A DNA stretch of 62,154 bases from Candidatus Gastranaerophilales bacterium (lineage in GTDB: Bacteria; Cyanobacteriota; Vampirovibrionia; Gastranaerophilales; Gastranaerophilaceae): NCBI GenBank assembly GCA_944324225.1, contig CALUVL010000013.1:1-62154 (forward strand), read 5' to 3'. Shown here one piece after another: positions 51,709 through 60,620 of the stretch. The position numbers and the translations under genes are program-made. How positions within the stretch are numbered: the stretch's first letter is position 1; each line of letters begins with the position of its first letter. Below the pieces are notes generated by a model that was not told the DNA's origin, did not search any database, and saw only the letters and a program-made list of their open reading frames with translations.

Positions 51709-53556
51709 ATGAAAACATTCTTTAAAATAATTATATTAGTATTTTTGTTCCTTTGTACATTTTCCCAAAACGTTTTTGCGGAAGATGTATATAAGGTCAC
51801 ATCGTTTAATTACGATACTTCAAACTCATTTATTCTTTTGACAGTTCCGGATACAATACCCGAACCTGTTCTAAAAAGTGTAAAATTCGTAAAAATGGAA
51901 AACCCGACACGGGCATATTTTGATATAAATTCATCAGTACTGACAGTTCCGAAACAAGATTGGACTTTTACTTCAAATGGACTGAAACAGGTTATTGTAA
52001 GCCAAAATTCCACAAATCCGAATATTGTCCGTGTCGTTATGTATTTTGATGACGATTATGATTTGTCCAAAATCCATTTCTACAGAATGAAAAATAATAT
52101 CTTCATACAGCTTAAAGATACTACTATTACAAATGATTATTTTCAAAATACATACAGAGATGATCACGCATCCTCCAGTGATTTTTATGAATATCTGACA
52201 ATGACAACACCGGAAGAAGTCCACACAGATATTGCAAACGAAATTCATGAGGCCTTTGATTCAAAAAACACCTCAAAAAAAGAACTTAAACTTAACACGA
52301 AATACTATATAGACAACATTACTGCAAAACAAAACGCAGTTCTTCTAAACGGTTTTGGAGCCATTACAATTGAAAAGCCGATGATTTTAACTAATCCGTC
52401 AAGAATTGTATATGATATTCCGAACACGCTAGTCAAAGGAGCCATAAGAAATACAGAATACAAAATCGGTACAAACGAAACAGTAAAAATCGGCCAATTT
52501 TCGGTCAATAAAGCCCGAATTGTAATAACTACTCAAGATGTAAAAAAATATATTCCTATAATCTCAAGCGACAATCAGTCTTTGTTAATTGCAAATTATG
52601 ACAAGATTAACAATTTTAACCTTTTTTCAAATGTGTCGAATATGATATCTTATTCATACGAAAAAATTGATGGTCAGACAAACTCAATGACACTGGCATT
52701 TACATCACCGGTTGTCCACGGAATTAACAGAGAAAATGACCAGTTAACAATTTATTTATATAATGTAGAAAATTATAATGAAGGTGATTTTCAGGCTGCA
52801 TTTAAAGACACTCAGTTTGCGACTGCCTCAATTAGCCTTATTCCGAAGGTAGGACTCAAACTTACGATGCCTTTAGAACAAAACAGTCTTGTAAACACAT
52901 TTCTTGGCGCAGACGGAAAAGCCTTTAAAATAATTATCAAAACACCTAAAAAACAACAGCCTGCAATTGCAGTTCAACCAATAACCCCTACTGTTACAAC
53001 CCCGAAACCCGAAGGCAAAGGACTCAAAAAAGTTGTAATTGACGCCGGTCATGGGGGAAGTGATTACGGTGCAATCAGAGATAACATAAACGAAAAAGAC
53101 ATAACACTTGATGTAGCAAAACAGGTAAGAGATATGCTTGTTAAAAAAGGTTACGTTGTTCAGATGACAAGAGACGGAGATGAATACGTTTCCTTGCAGG
53201 ACAGAGTTGCCATAAGCGAAAACTTTAAACCTGATATTTTTGTAAGTATCCACGTAAATTCAAGCACAGGCACTGAAGCAAGCGGTATTGAAACTCATTA
53301 TTATCATCAGGAAAGTATTTTCCTTGCGCAAACCCTGCACGCTTCGCTTGTGAGTGCAATAGACACCAAAAACAGAGGCCTGTTTAAATCTAAATTCTAT
53401 GTAATAAACCACACGACAGTGCCGGCAATATTAATGGAAATAGGCTTCATTTCCAACAGCAAAGAAAGATCAGAACTAAACGGTTCTGCAAGAAAAAAAG
53501 CAACAGCAAAGGCAATTGTAGAAGGAGTTGAAAACTATTTTGACCAGATTAAATAA
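51709..53556 (+). CDS. N-acetylmuramoyl-L-alanine amidase with AMIN-type region
   Basis: Cell-wall amidase that cleaves the peptide from MurNAc, usually at division. The protein has 615 residues: signal peptide at 1-24 (IIILVFLFLCTFSQNVFA), repeated beta-rich AMIN-type regions at about 30-400, a Pro/Thr linker near 410-435, and Amidase_3 at about 440-610 (VVIDAGHGGSDYGAI, MTRDGDEYVSLQDRV, FVSIHVNSS, ETHYYH, AILMEIGFISNSKE) with zinc ligands His and Glu. The murI start lies within its last codons. Confidence 0.92.
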   Translation: MKTFFKIIILVFLFLCTFSQNVFAEDVYKVTSFNYDTSNSFILLTVPDTIPEPVLKSVKFVKMENPTRAYFDINSSVLTVPKQDWTFTSNGLKQVIVSQNSTNPNIVRVVMYFDDDYDLSKIHFYRMKNNIFIQLKDTTITNDYFQNTYRDDHASSSDFYEYLTMTTPEEVHTDIANEIHEAFDSKNTSKKELKLNTKYYIDNITAKQNAVLLNGFGAITIEKPMILTNPSRIVYDIPNTLVKGAIRNTEYKIGTNETVKIGQFSVNKARIVITTQDVKKYIPIISSDNQSLLIANYDKINNFNLFSNVSNMISYSYEKIDGQTNSMTLAFTSPVVHGINRENDQLTIYLYNVENYNEGDFQAAFKDTQFATASISLIPKVGLKLTMPLEQNSLVNTFLGADGKAFKIIIKTPKKQQPAIAVQPITPTVTTPKPEGKGLKKVVIDAGHGGSDYGAIRDNINEKDITLDVAKQVRDMLVKKGYVVQMTRDGDEYVSLQDRVAISENFKPDIFVSIHVNSSTGTEASGIETHYYHQESIFLAQTLHASLVSAIDTKNRGLFKSKFYVINHTTVPAILMEIGFISNSKERSELNGSARKKATAKAIVEGVENYFDQIK

Positions 53557-54340
53557 CAGCCCCATAGGATTTTTTGATTCGGGAGTCGGTGGAGTAACAG
53601 TCTTCGAACAGTTAAAAAAATTACTGCCAAATGAAATTTATATTTATTTTGGCGATACAATGAATATGCCATACGGAGAAAAAACACCTGAACAGCTTCT
53701 GGCATTTACAAAAAACATTTTTAATTTTTTCAAAAGCAAAAATGTAAAAGCGGTTGTAATGGCCTGCAACACAACATCCGCAGTTGTTTATGAAAAAATA
53801 AAAGATGAATATCCATTTGCAATATACCCGATAATCCAGCCTGTTACAAAAAAAATTTCTCAAATGCCGGTGAAACGAATAGGAATTTTTGCAACACCGG
53901 CAACGGTAAATTCTCACTGCTACAAAACCGAAATACAAAAAAATAATCCGGACATAGACGTTTTTGAAATAGCCTGCCCGTCCTGGGTTACGATTGTTGA
54001 AAACGGGGAAGAAAAAACTGACTCCGCACGCCTTGCCGTAAAAGAAAAAATGGATGAAATGCTGAAATTTTTACCGGAAAAGATAGTTCTCGGCTGCACT
54101 CATTATCCTTATCTTCTGGATGTTCTGTCCGAATTTGCACCGAAAGACACTTTCATAAACCCGTCTGTTGAGGTTGCAGATATTATAAAAAATGATTTAT
54201 GGGCAAAGAATTTGTTGAATAATCAGGATATGGAAGGCTCAGAAGAATTCTACGTAAGCGCAAATCCTGAAAAATTCCAAAAATCGGCCTCCATTTTTTA
54301 TGAAATAAAATCGACACCTGCGCTCAAAAACTTTATATAA
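53528..54340 (+). CDS. murI: Glutamate racemase
   Basis: Makes D-glutamate for peptidoglycan. The 270-residue protein has NSPIGFFDSGVGGVTVFEQL, YFGDTMNMPYGEKT, VMACNTTSAV (first catalytic Cys), and VLGCTHYPYLL (second catalytic Cys). The start is unclear: TTG at 53528 directly behind GAAGGAG, or TTG at 53540 with better spacing (266 residues). It overlaps the amidase end by up to 29 bases and the convergent DUF3326 gene by 8 bases. Confidence 0.94.
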   Translation: MKTILTRLNNSPIGFFDSGVGGVTVFEQLKKLLPNEIYIYFGDTMNMPYGEKTPEQLLAFTKNIFNFFKSKNVKAVVMACNTTSAVVYEKIKDEYPFAIYPIIQPVTKKISQMPVKRIGIFATPATVNSHCYKTEIQKNNPDIDVFEIACPSWVTIVENGEEKTDSARLAVKEKMDEMLKFLPEKIVLGCTHYPYLLDVLSEFAPKDTFINPSVEVADIIKNDLWAKNLLNNQDMEGSEEFYVSANPEKFQKSASIFYEIKSTPALKNFI

Positions 54341-55304
54341 GATTCAAACAATCGGCATAAGTTTCAACTTGAATAATTCTGTCTGATTTAAAGAAATTTT
54401 CGTTATTCACATCCAAAACAGTTTGATTTTCTTTTACCGCAAAGATTTTAATCCCTCGTTTCAACGCTTCAAAAACAGGGGTTGAGCCCAGAGAATTAAA
54501 AGGCATCACAAGATAATCAATTTGTTCAACTCTTATTCCGCCTTCTTTCACGATTTTAGGAGCATTGTTAAGCCCTAAAAGCACACACGGCAGAAACGTC
54601 GGCGTAATATATTCCGAAGCCGCTTTCGGGCTCACAATCTCAGTAGAAATCGAAAAATCTGCAAACGCAGGCGAATGCGCACAGGGCACAAAAAATTCTT
54701 TTGACACAGCATGGGAAATTATCCCCTCAACTCCTCCGACAGGGTCGACTCCGGAGCCGTTTGCATAATCTTCATTATCACCTTCAGGGTCATCAAAAAA
54801 GCACACAATCGCCAGAGCATCAGCACCTTTTTTCAAAAGTTTTGCACAAGCTTCAAAAACAGTTCCAATATTCCTGACCATGCCTGTCGAAATTCCGTTT
54901 TCATCGACAAAAAATTCAACACCTGCTGCTTCTTTCGTAATTTCATATCCGAAAACATCAACACCATAAACCGTTTTCACGGCGCCAATTGTATTCAGAT
55001 GAATATTCAAGACTTCATCGGGAATTGCTCTGTCAAAAACAACACCGATTTTGTTATGAGAAGAAGGCTCCAAACCGACGTTTCCTTTAAACATTTCATC
55101 AAGAACATAACCTTCCGTATAAAACATATTATCGTTAATTCCTGAAAACCCGCCTGCATTCACTACATTGGGATTTACAATCAGTTTTGATTTTTCGGCA
55201 AAAGCTCTTGCCTGACAGCTTGCATCTCCAGCAAATCCGCCAATACTTGCCCCCACACCTGTCGGAACTATAAATACACCTAACTTTTCACCAGATTTCA
55301 ACAT
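54333..55304 (-). CDS. DUF3326 family protein
   Basis: Protein of 323 residues with the DUF3326 layout known from cyanobacteria and plants: PTGVGASIGGFAGDA at the start, NPNVVNAGGFSGIN, VFDRAIP, DPVGGVEGIISHAVSK, and TFLPCVLLGLNNAP. Function not established. It supports a cyanobacterial-side affiliation. Followed by a terminator on the reverse strand's upstream side only; no partner gene. Confidence 0.85.
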   Translation of the reverse strand: MLKSGEKLGVFIVPTGVGASIGGFAGDASCQARAFAEKSKLIVNPNVVNAGGFSGINDNMFYTEGYVLDEMFKGNVGLEPSSHNKIGVVFDRAIPDEVLNIHLNTIGAVKTVYGVDVFGYEITKEAAGVEFFVDENGISTGMVRNIGTVFEACAKLLKKGADALAIVCFFDDPEGDNEDYANGSGVDPVGGVEGIISHAVSKEFFVPCAHSPAFADFSISTEIVSPKAASEYITPTFLPCVLLGLNNAPKIVKEGGIRVEQIDYLVMPFNSLGSTPVFEALKRGIKIFAVKENQTVLDVNNENFFKSDRIIQVETYADCLNLI

Positions 55305-55323
55305 ACTGTAATTTTATAACAAA

Positions 55324-55348
55324 TAAGCGGACTTTTAAAGTCCGCTTA
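55324..55348. terminator. Palindromic terminator
   Basis: Perfect TAAGCGGACTTT / AAAGTCCGCTTA stem between the DUF3326 start and the 55373 gene end, with T-rich sequence after it. Fits termination of the 55373 gene on the reverse strand. Confidence 0.75.
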
Positions 55349-55372
55349 CTTTTCGAATTATTTGCTATTAAA

Positions 55373-55762
55373 CTACTTGCTTGTACCGCCGTAAGTGAAG
55401 TCACTCTTAACATTGGTCTGAAGAAGTTTTGTCCAGGAACTTTCAAATGCCGTAATCTCATTCAATCTTGTTTCATAATTATTTTTATCAAGTTCCAGCT
55501 GTTCTTCCCAGGAGTTTAAGTTCTGCAATTCATACTCATGATCATTCTCCAATGTTGCCATTATTGTTTCATAATAATCAGGGTCAGAATCAGCATAAGT
55601 GTAATAATAATATTGCTGCTGCTCATTATACTTCTGCTGCAATTCAGAACTTTCTCTTGAAGCGTTCATCATGTTGAACATTACATTTGACAATTTTTCG
55701 TTTAACATTGATTTTTGCTTTGTATACATAAGCAATGTTTCTTGAATATTTGATATTGCCAT
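55373..55762 (-). CDS. Small coiled-coil protein
   Basis: Unrecognised 129-residue protein, helical almost throughout (NIQETLLMYTKQKSMLNEKL, SSELQQKYNEQQQYYYYTY), with a Tyr-rich centre and a C-terminal FTYGGTSK. No signal or membrane segment. A near-HLR1 repeat (55832-55849) and TTACTTATAT lie upstream. It is similar in style to the 56662 protein on the other side of clpP. Function unknown. Confidence 0.65.
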   Translation of the reverse strand: MAISNIQETLLMYTKQKSMLNEKLSNVMFNMMNASRESSELQQKYNEQQQYYYYTYADSDPDYYETIMATLENDHEYELQNLNSWEEQLELDKNNYETRLNEITAFESSWTKLLQTNVKSDFTYGGTSK

Positions 55763-55831
55763 CTCTCTCGTCCTCTTCTTTTAGTTATCTTACTTATATA
55801 AAAACATTTCAAAGCCGCTGATTTCAAGAAG

Positions 55832-55849
55832 GTTGCATTTTGTTACATT
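55832..55849 (-). promoter_or_regulatory. Near-consensus HLR1-type repeat
   Basis: GTTGCATT-TT-GTTACATT, one mismatch from the HLR1 consensus. Relative to the reverse gene starting at 55762, the orientation matches that of the five perfect sites; if TATATA at 55795-55800 is the -10 box, it lies near -44 to -61. Confidence 0.5.
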
Positions 55850-55932
55850 TGTTAATAATTAAATTTTCCTCCATTAGATTGTTGTAAGAGATTTTTTATT
55901 ATATAATATCTACATATAATCAGGAGAGAAAA

Positions 55933-56547
55933 ATGGATCAACAAACTTACATGAGAATAATGGGCTATGTCCCGACAGTTATAGAAGCTTCCTCTAGAGG
56001 AGAACGTTCTTTCGACATTTTTTCAAGACTTTTAAGAGAGCGTATTATATTCCTCGGAACCGAAATTGATGACGAAGTTGCAAATTCGGTTGTTGCACAG
56101 CTTTTGCTTCTGGACAGCGAAAACAACGAAAAAGACATTATGTTATACATAAACAGCCCCGGCGGTGTAATAACAGCAGGTATGGCAATTTATGATACAA
56201 TGAACCTTATTAAATCAGATGTATGCACAATTTGTCTTGGTGATGCGGCTTCAATGGGGGCTTTCTTGCTTAGTTCAGGCGCCAAAGGCAAGAGAATGGC
56301 GCTTCCTAATTCCAGAATTATGATTCACCAGCCTTTAGGCGGTGCAAAAGGACAGGCAACAGACATAGAAATCGAAGCCAAAGAAATATTAAGAATGAAA
56401 GATATGTTAATCAGTATCTTAGCAGAAAATTCAGGCCAGCCTTATGACAAAGTTAAGGAAGATTGTGAGCGTGATCACTTCCTGAGCGCTAAGGAGGCAA
56501 TGGAATACGGACTGATTGATAAGGTTGTAGAAAGAAACTCATTGTAA
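55933..56547 (+). CDS. clpP: ATP-dependent Clp protease proteolytic subunit
   Basis: Serine protease subunit of the Clp complexes. The 204-residue protein has a catalytic triad S107 (GDAASMGAF), H132 (MIHQP) and D181, and [18 protein letters not shown]. No clpX is adjacent. GGAGAG ribosome binding site and a terminator at 56570-56602. Confidence 0.97.
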   Translation: MDQQTYMRIMGYVPTVIEASSRGERSFDIFSRLLRERIIFLGTEIDDEVANSVVAQLLLLDSENNEKDIMLYINSPGGVITAGMAIYDTMNLIKSDVCTICLGDAASMGAFLLSSGAKGKRMALPNSRIMIHQPLGGAKGQATDIEIEAKEILRMKDMLISILAENSGQPYDKVKEDCERDHFLSAKEAMEYGLIDKVVERNSL

Positions 56548-56569
56548 CAAAACTTTACAAAACTATCAA

Positions 56570-56602
56570 AAACATGCAATTCAAAAGAGTTGCATGTTTT
56601 TA
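56570..56602 (+). terminator. Terminator after clpP
   Basis: Stem AAACATGCAA / TTGCATGTTT with 10-base loop and T-rich tail. Confidence 0.85.
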
Positions 56603-56661
56603 TATACATGTAGGTAAAAGGTTACAAGGTTAGTTAAAAAATTATCAGGTAGGAGTTTAGT

Positions 56662-57195
56662 ATGCTGTTAGCTTTTGAAGCTCGCAAATATCTATTAATA
56701 CGGCAGATAAGTGAAAAAGAATACCACTTGATGTCACTTACCAGAAAAATGAGCGAATTGCAGCGATATGCCTCAAACATCGGTGACGGAACGGTTTCGA
56801 TGAATGATATGCTGAACGTTCCTTCCTCAATGCTGCCAAGATCAATTGCTTTTATGACTTACTCTCATAATGGTGCATTACGAGGCGCACAATACAATAT
56901 GCAAATGATGGGGCCACAGATTAATATGCAGATTCAACAATTGCAGCAAATGTCGCAAAATCAAACCCCTGATGCAGCAGCTAAATATCAAGAATGGATA
57001 TTTAACAGCTTATATCAACAAGAACTTCAGAAATATCAAAAACATGAAGAAAAACTTCTTCACCAGCAAGAAGAAGAAATGGAACAGGAAAAATCCCGGA
57101 TTGAACTTGAACTAAAGATGGCACGTGCCGAACTTGACAGTTTGAATCAGTCAACTAAGGAAGGAGTTCAATTCTGGAAGCCTGAATATGTATAA
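56662..57195 (+). CDS. Coiled-coil hypothetical protein
   Basis: Unrecognised 177-residue protein, Gln/Met-rich in the middle (YNMQMMGPQINMQIQQLQQM) and a strong coiled-coil near the end (EKLLHQQEEEMEQEKSRIEL). No membrane segment. Its overall plan recalls the 55373 protein, so both may belong to one lineage-specific group. Weak ribosome binding site AGGTAGGAG. A C12 tract lies just downstream (57230-57241). Confidence 0.65.
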   Translation: MLLAFEARKYLLIRQISEKEYHLMSLTRKMSELQRYASNIGDGTVSMNDMLNVPSSMLPRSIAFMTYSHNGALRGAQYNMQMMGPQINMQIQQLQQMSQNQTPDAAAKYQEWIFNSLYQQELQKYQKHEEKLLHQQEEEMEQEKSRIELELKMARAELDSLNQSTKEGVQFWKPEYV

Positions 57196-57229
57196 AAAAT
57201 TAATTACTCCTTAAATTTTCCTTTTTTCT

Positions 57230-57241
57230 CCCCCCCCCCCC
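57230..57241. repeat. C12 homopolymer tract
   Basis: Twelve C in a row between the 56662 stop and a terminator, flanked by TTTTTTCT on the left and TTAATAAC on the right. The other C12 tract at 59348-59359 is likewise followed by TTAA. Confidence 0.85.
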
Positions 57242-57265
57242 TTAATAACTGACCAATTAAATTCT

Positions 57266-57296
57266 AAAGGGTTCGTAATCTACGGATCCTTTTTTA
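57266..57296 (+). terminator. Stem-loop terminator
   Basis: AAGGGTTCG / CGGATCCTT with T6, between the convergent genes ending at 57195 and 57294. Confidence 0.65.
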
Positions 57297-57803
57297 TTCT
57301 GTAACAACACAATCAACGGGGACATCAAAATCATCAACAGGAAGTTTTTCAACAACAAGTCGTTCTGAAACCGGAACAATAGAATAAGCTTTACTGGATT
57401 TAAGAAACCTATCATAAAACCCTCCACCGTATCCAAGCCGAAAGTGATTTTTATCAACCGCAAGAGCCGGCACTATTACAACATCAGGAATATCAAAAGA
57501 AACAGGCTCAGTCAAAGGTTCAAAAACATTAAATTTGGATTTTTCAAGCCTGTCACCCTTCCGGAAAGGACAAACAAGAAGATTCTCACCCTCGATTCTT
57601 GGGAGATAAAAATTTTTGTCATCCTCAAGCAGCGGTAGAAGATTTATTTCAAATTTAAGCGGATAAAAAATCATAACATTTCTGGCTCCTTTATAAACTT
57701 CAAGCCGTCTGATTTTTTCAATAATCTCACTGCTCATTTTGCCTGTATCAAGAGATTTTCTGATACTTTTGGCCCATAGTCTTAAGCCGGTTTTATTTTC
57801 CAT
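57294..57803 (-). CDS. 5-formyltetrahydrofolate cyclo-ligase
   Basis: Converts 5-formyl-THF to 5,10-methenyl-THF, recycling folate. The 169-residue protein has LWAKSIRKSLD, MIFYPLKFEINLLPLL, FYLPRI, DVVIVPALAVDKNHFRLGYGGGFYDRFL near the C-terminal third, and VPVSERLVVEKLPVDDFD. The longer ORF starts 48 codons upstream, but the ATG at 57803 gives the normal N-terminus. Divergent from the cobalamin gene. Confidence 0.92.
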   Translation of the reverse strand: MENKTGLRLWAKSIRKSLDTGKMSSEIIEKIRRLEVYKGARNVMIFYPLKFEINLLPLLEDDKNFYLPRIEGENLLVCPFRKGDRLEKSKFNVFEPLTEPVSFDIPDVVIVPALAVDKNHFRLGYGGGFYDRFLKSSKAYSIVPVSERLVVEKLPVDDFDVPVDCVVTE

Positions 57804-57832
57804 GATTTTAATATATAATAAACTAAAGAAAT

Positions 57833-58411
57833 ATGACAGATTTTTGTGAGAACAACTTAATAAACCCGAATTGGGCAAAACACGGCTACATTCAGGTCTA
57901 CACAGGCAACGGAAAAGGTAAAACAACCGCCTCACTCGGACTTGCAATGAGAGCTCTTGGAAGATGCTGGAAAGTTTTAATAATAATGTTTACAAAAGGC
58001 GGTGATGACTATGGAGAACTAAATTCTTTCCGCAACCTTTCGCCGGAAATCTCAAAAAATCTGACAATTGTACAGGCTGGTCTGGACAGAATTGTTTATG
58101 AAAATAATAAAAACGCCAATGATGAAGCTGAAATTAAAAAGGGCTGGGAGCTTGCCAAAAAGGTTATTAAAAATGATGAATACAACCTTGTCATATTAGA
58201 TGAGGCTAATATTGCAATAGATTTAGGCCTGATTGATATAAATGAAGTTATAGAGGTCTTAAAAAATAAACCGGATGAGATGGAAATCGTTTTGACAGGC
58301 CGAAATGCAGACCCGAGAATTATAGAACTTGCGCATCTGGTGTCTGAAATCAAACCTGTAAAACATTACTGGAATACAGGTATTGCCGCCAGAAAAGGAA
58401 TTGAATATTAA
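57833..58411 (+). CDS. cobO: Cob(I)alamin adenosyltransferase (CobO/CobA type)
   Basis: Transfers the adenosyl group from ATP to cob(I)alamin. The 192-residue P-loop protein has GYIQVYTGNGKGKTTASLGL (residues 18-37, Walker A), RALGRCWKVLIIMFTKGG, LVILDEANIAIDLGLI, and IVLTGRNADPRII. Points to corrinoid salvage or use. Family length is normal. Confidence 0.92.
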   Translation: MTDFCENNLINPNWAKHGYIQVYTGNGKGKTTASLGLAMRALGRCWKVLIIMFTKGGDDYGELNSFRNLSPEISKNLTIVQAGLDRIVYENNKNANDEAEIKKGWELAKKVIKNDEYNLVILDEANIAIDLGLIDINEVIEVLKNKPDEMEIVLTGRNADPRIIELAHLVSEIKPVKHYWNTGIAARKGIEY

Positions 58412-58446
58412 CCTCAACCTTTCTATTGGATGGGGAGCTATACTAC

Positions 58447-59169
58447 TTAATTAAAATAATATTTTTGATTACAGTATTTTTGATTACCTTTGACACATTT
58501 TAGATAATCCATATTTTCTTTCATAAGAACCCATGCCCCGCAGCCCGACCCATTCCACCAGCCGGCAGAGCTGCCTGTAGCTAACGGATTACACATTTCA
58601 CTATTGGCATGTGTACCAGGACCGCCACGCGGTATAAGTTTCTTATCGGTTGCAATAATTGTAAAAGTATCAACACCCCAGCGATTTGGCGGTTTTACGC
58701 CATTCAGATCTACTTCTAACTGAAAACAATAATTTAGACTATTACTGCACAAACCAGACGATGAGGCCGCCACCTGATGCCCTACACCAAAAATACTTCC
58801 ATCATTTAACAAGATTCCATTGGTTTCCATATTATTAACAGTATTATTTGTTAAATCTTTATATTGCTCATTTGCAAAACACTTTAATTGCTCTCCTTTT
58901 TCACAAAACTTTGCTTTTTGAAGATACGGCAAAAACATTTTTGCAACATCATCCCAGCTTTCAACATGCCAGCCTTGAGGCGAACCGTTTTCTTCCAGTA
59001 CCATTGAATATGCGTTTGCAAGTATTGTATAATCCCTTTTAAATCTTGTGACAAGTTCCTTTTCTTTGTAGCCTTCAATTACGCCCGGAAGTGTCATTGC
59101 TATTACTATACCTAAAATACCAAGAGTAATTAACACTTCTGCCATAGTGAATAATGCTGCTCGCTTCAC
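58447..59169 (-). CDS. Type II/IV prepilin-like protein
   Basis: Protein of 240 residues with a short basic leader MKRA, then A-L-F-T-M-A-E-V-L-I-T-L-G-I-L-G-I-V hydrophobic stalk (cleavage before the Phe or Leu is likely, not the classic Gly-Phe), and the pilin head with cysteines (C-E-K-G-E, C-N-S-L-N-Y-C, C-N-P-L, GCGAW, YLKCVKGNQKYCNQ). Exported by type IV pilus or type II secretion machinery. GTG start. The reading frame is open for about 57 codons upstream of it. Confidence 0.88.
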   Translation of the reverse strand: MKRAALFTMAEVLITLGILGIVIAMTLPGVIEGYKEKELVTRFKRDYTILANAYSMVLEENGSPQGWHVESWDDVAKMFLPYLQKAKFCEKGEQLKCFANEQYKDLTNNTVNNMETNGILLNDGSIFGVGHQVAASSSGLCSNSLNYCFQLEVDLNGVKPPNRWGVDTFTIIATDKKLIPRGGPGTHANSEMCNPLATGSSAGWWNGSGCGAWVLMKENMDYLKCVKGNQKYCNQKYYFN

Positions 59170-59337
59170 GCCATTCCGATTACAAATTCCGAAGAATCCC
59201 TTTAACTTTTCTAGAGCACCTTCGGCTAATGCCTCTGAATGATGTGCAAATCCACCAGGATAACATAATATTTTAACTAATTTTTTTTGGTTGACTCTTT
59301 TAAAATTTTTAATGAGAAAACGCTTACAGGAGCTGCA

Positions 59338-59388
59338 TTACGGGTTGCCCCCCCCCCCCTTAAACTCAATCATAGCTTGCTTTTTCAT
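59338..59388 (-). CDS. 16-codon mini-ORF containing a G12 tract
   Basis: The ATG at 59388 follows an AAGGAG about 12 bases upstream and encodes MKKQAMIEFKGGGGNP, where the four Gly come from the G12 run (C12 on the plus strand at 59348-59359). One base more or fewer changes the ending. At this length it stops with TAA at 59338-59340, in frame with the prepilin gene downstream. Translation is possible but unproven. Confidence 0.35.
   Translation of the reverse strand: MKKQAMIEFKGGGGNP
59348..59359. repeat. C12/G12 homopolymer tract
   Basis: Twelve C on the plus strand, placed inside the mini-ORF upstream of the prepilin gene, in an otherwise AT-rich region. A candidate slippage site. Confidence 0.85.
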
Positions 59389-59419
59389 CTATTCACAACT
59401 CTCCTTAATTCTTTATAAA

Positions 59420-59596
59420 CTAATAACTTCTTCTCATTAAATCTGACAATTTAACTTCTTTTTTAGGTTCTGCAACTTTCTTCTGTGCAGCTTTGTCTAT
59501 AGGGGTAACACTTTTAAACTGTGTCAGACCTACTTTTATACTATCCTCACTTTTCAGCATAAATATTTCTTTAAAAAATTTAACGATTTCGTTCAT
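59420..59596 (-). CDS. Small 58-residue hypothetical protein
   Basis: Short ORF with a good TTAGGAG ribosome binding site; begins MNEIVKFFKEIFMLK and ends KLSDLMRRSY. Amphipathic and Lys-rich. It lies upstream of the G12 mini-ORF and the prepilin gene on the same strand, so it may be the first gene of that transcript. Function unknown. Confidence 0.5.
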   Translation of the reverse strand: MNEIVKFFKEIFMLKSEDSIKVGLTQFKSVTPIDKAAQKKVAEPKKEVKLSDLMRRSY

Positions 59597-59746
59597 AAAA
59601 TTTCTCCTAACCGCTGGGGCTTATTTAACTATATAATACATTAAAACTTTCCATCTTGCAAATTTCATTATACTTTATGTTATATTAGTCTTACAAAGCT
59701 CTTTGTTATTGAATTTGAATTATTATCCTGACCAGGAGATTAAAAA

Positions 59747-60466
59747 GTGGACAAAACAACAAATGGATACTGCCAAACACTGGATGAAAACTTTAAATTG
59801 GCATGCGACCTGATAGACAAAACTCAAGGACATGATGAGCTTATTACAATGCTTAAAACAGGTAATATCGCTGAAAAACAGCTTGCCGCACTCAAACTTG
59901 ACACCATTAATTCAAAAGATGAAGCGCAAACTCTTGTAGATAACCTCACCGGACAGGATGGCAAAGTCAGAGAAGCTGTTTCACTTAAAATTGCGGATTT
60001 TTCATCAGATACGTCTTTACTTCCACTTTTTGAACCGGATAAAAATTTCCAGACATTTCTTGATGCCGTAATTGATATTAACGGAAACATCTGCAGAAAT
60101 ACAATCAGTTCTCTAAAAAACTTCAAATTAAACAGTGATTTTTGTAAAATTTTCTGCCCAGAACTACTTGCCCGCACCTTATCGATTGCCGCCAAAGTAA
60201 AAGATTTTGACCTTAAAGACGGCAAATATAAAGTTAATAAGGAAGTTTTTAAGCTCTACTGGTACCTTGAAACCATATACACATTTGCAGATCAGCTTGA
60301 TTTGACTAAACTTATACAAATTCTGCATATCACAAAATCAATCAACGATTACACTATAAGAGAAAAAACCGCCAAAATTCTGACACTAAACTTTAATGCC
60401 CCGGAACTCAATGAAATACGCAAACTGTTAAAAAATGATACAAACTATTACGTGAGACGTTTTTAG
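59747..60466 (+). CDS. HEAT-like helical-repeat protein
   Basis: Unrecognised 239-residue protein, all-alpha, with HEAT-like units (LAALKLDTINSKDEAQTLVD, VREAVSLKIADFSSDTSL, IREKTAKILTLNF). GTG start with AGGAG eight bases before. It may be related in fold to the 38353 protein but not clearly homologous. Function unknown. Confidence 0.65.
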   Translation: MDKTTNGYCQTLDENFKLACDLIDKTQGHDELITMLKTGNIAEKQLAALKLDTINSKDEAQTLVDNLTGQDGKVREAVSLKIADFSSDTSLLPLFEPDKNFQTFLDAVIDINGNICRNTISSLKNFKLNSDFCKIFCPELLARTLSIAAKVKDFDLKDGKYKVNKEVFKLYWYLETIYTFADQLDLTKLIQILHITKSINDYTIREKTAKILTLNFNAPELNEIRKLLKNDTNYYVRRF

Positions 60467-60620
60467 GTGTATAATATTAAAAAGCGCACATTATATTAAG
60501 ATATATTACAATTTCCCACATTTTAACGAGCATATATAGCAATTTTTACAAAAGAATATCCTTTATATATATAAGAGTTGCAAAACAGTTATCAGATGGG
60601 AAAATTAAAGGAGAAATTTT

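Noticed and set aside
59747-60466. Relationship to the 38353 HEAT protein
   Set aside because: Both are all-alpha, but no shared motif beyond general repeat character was found.
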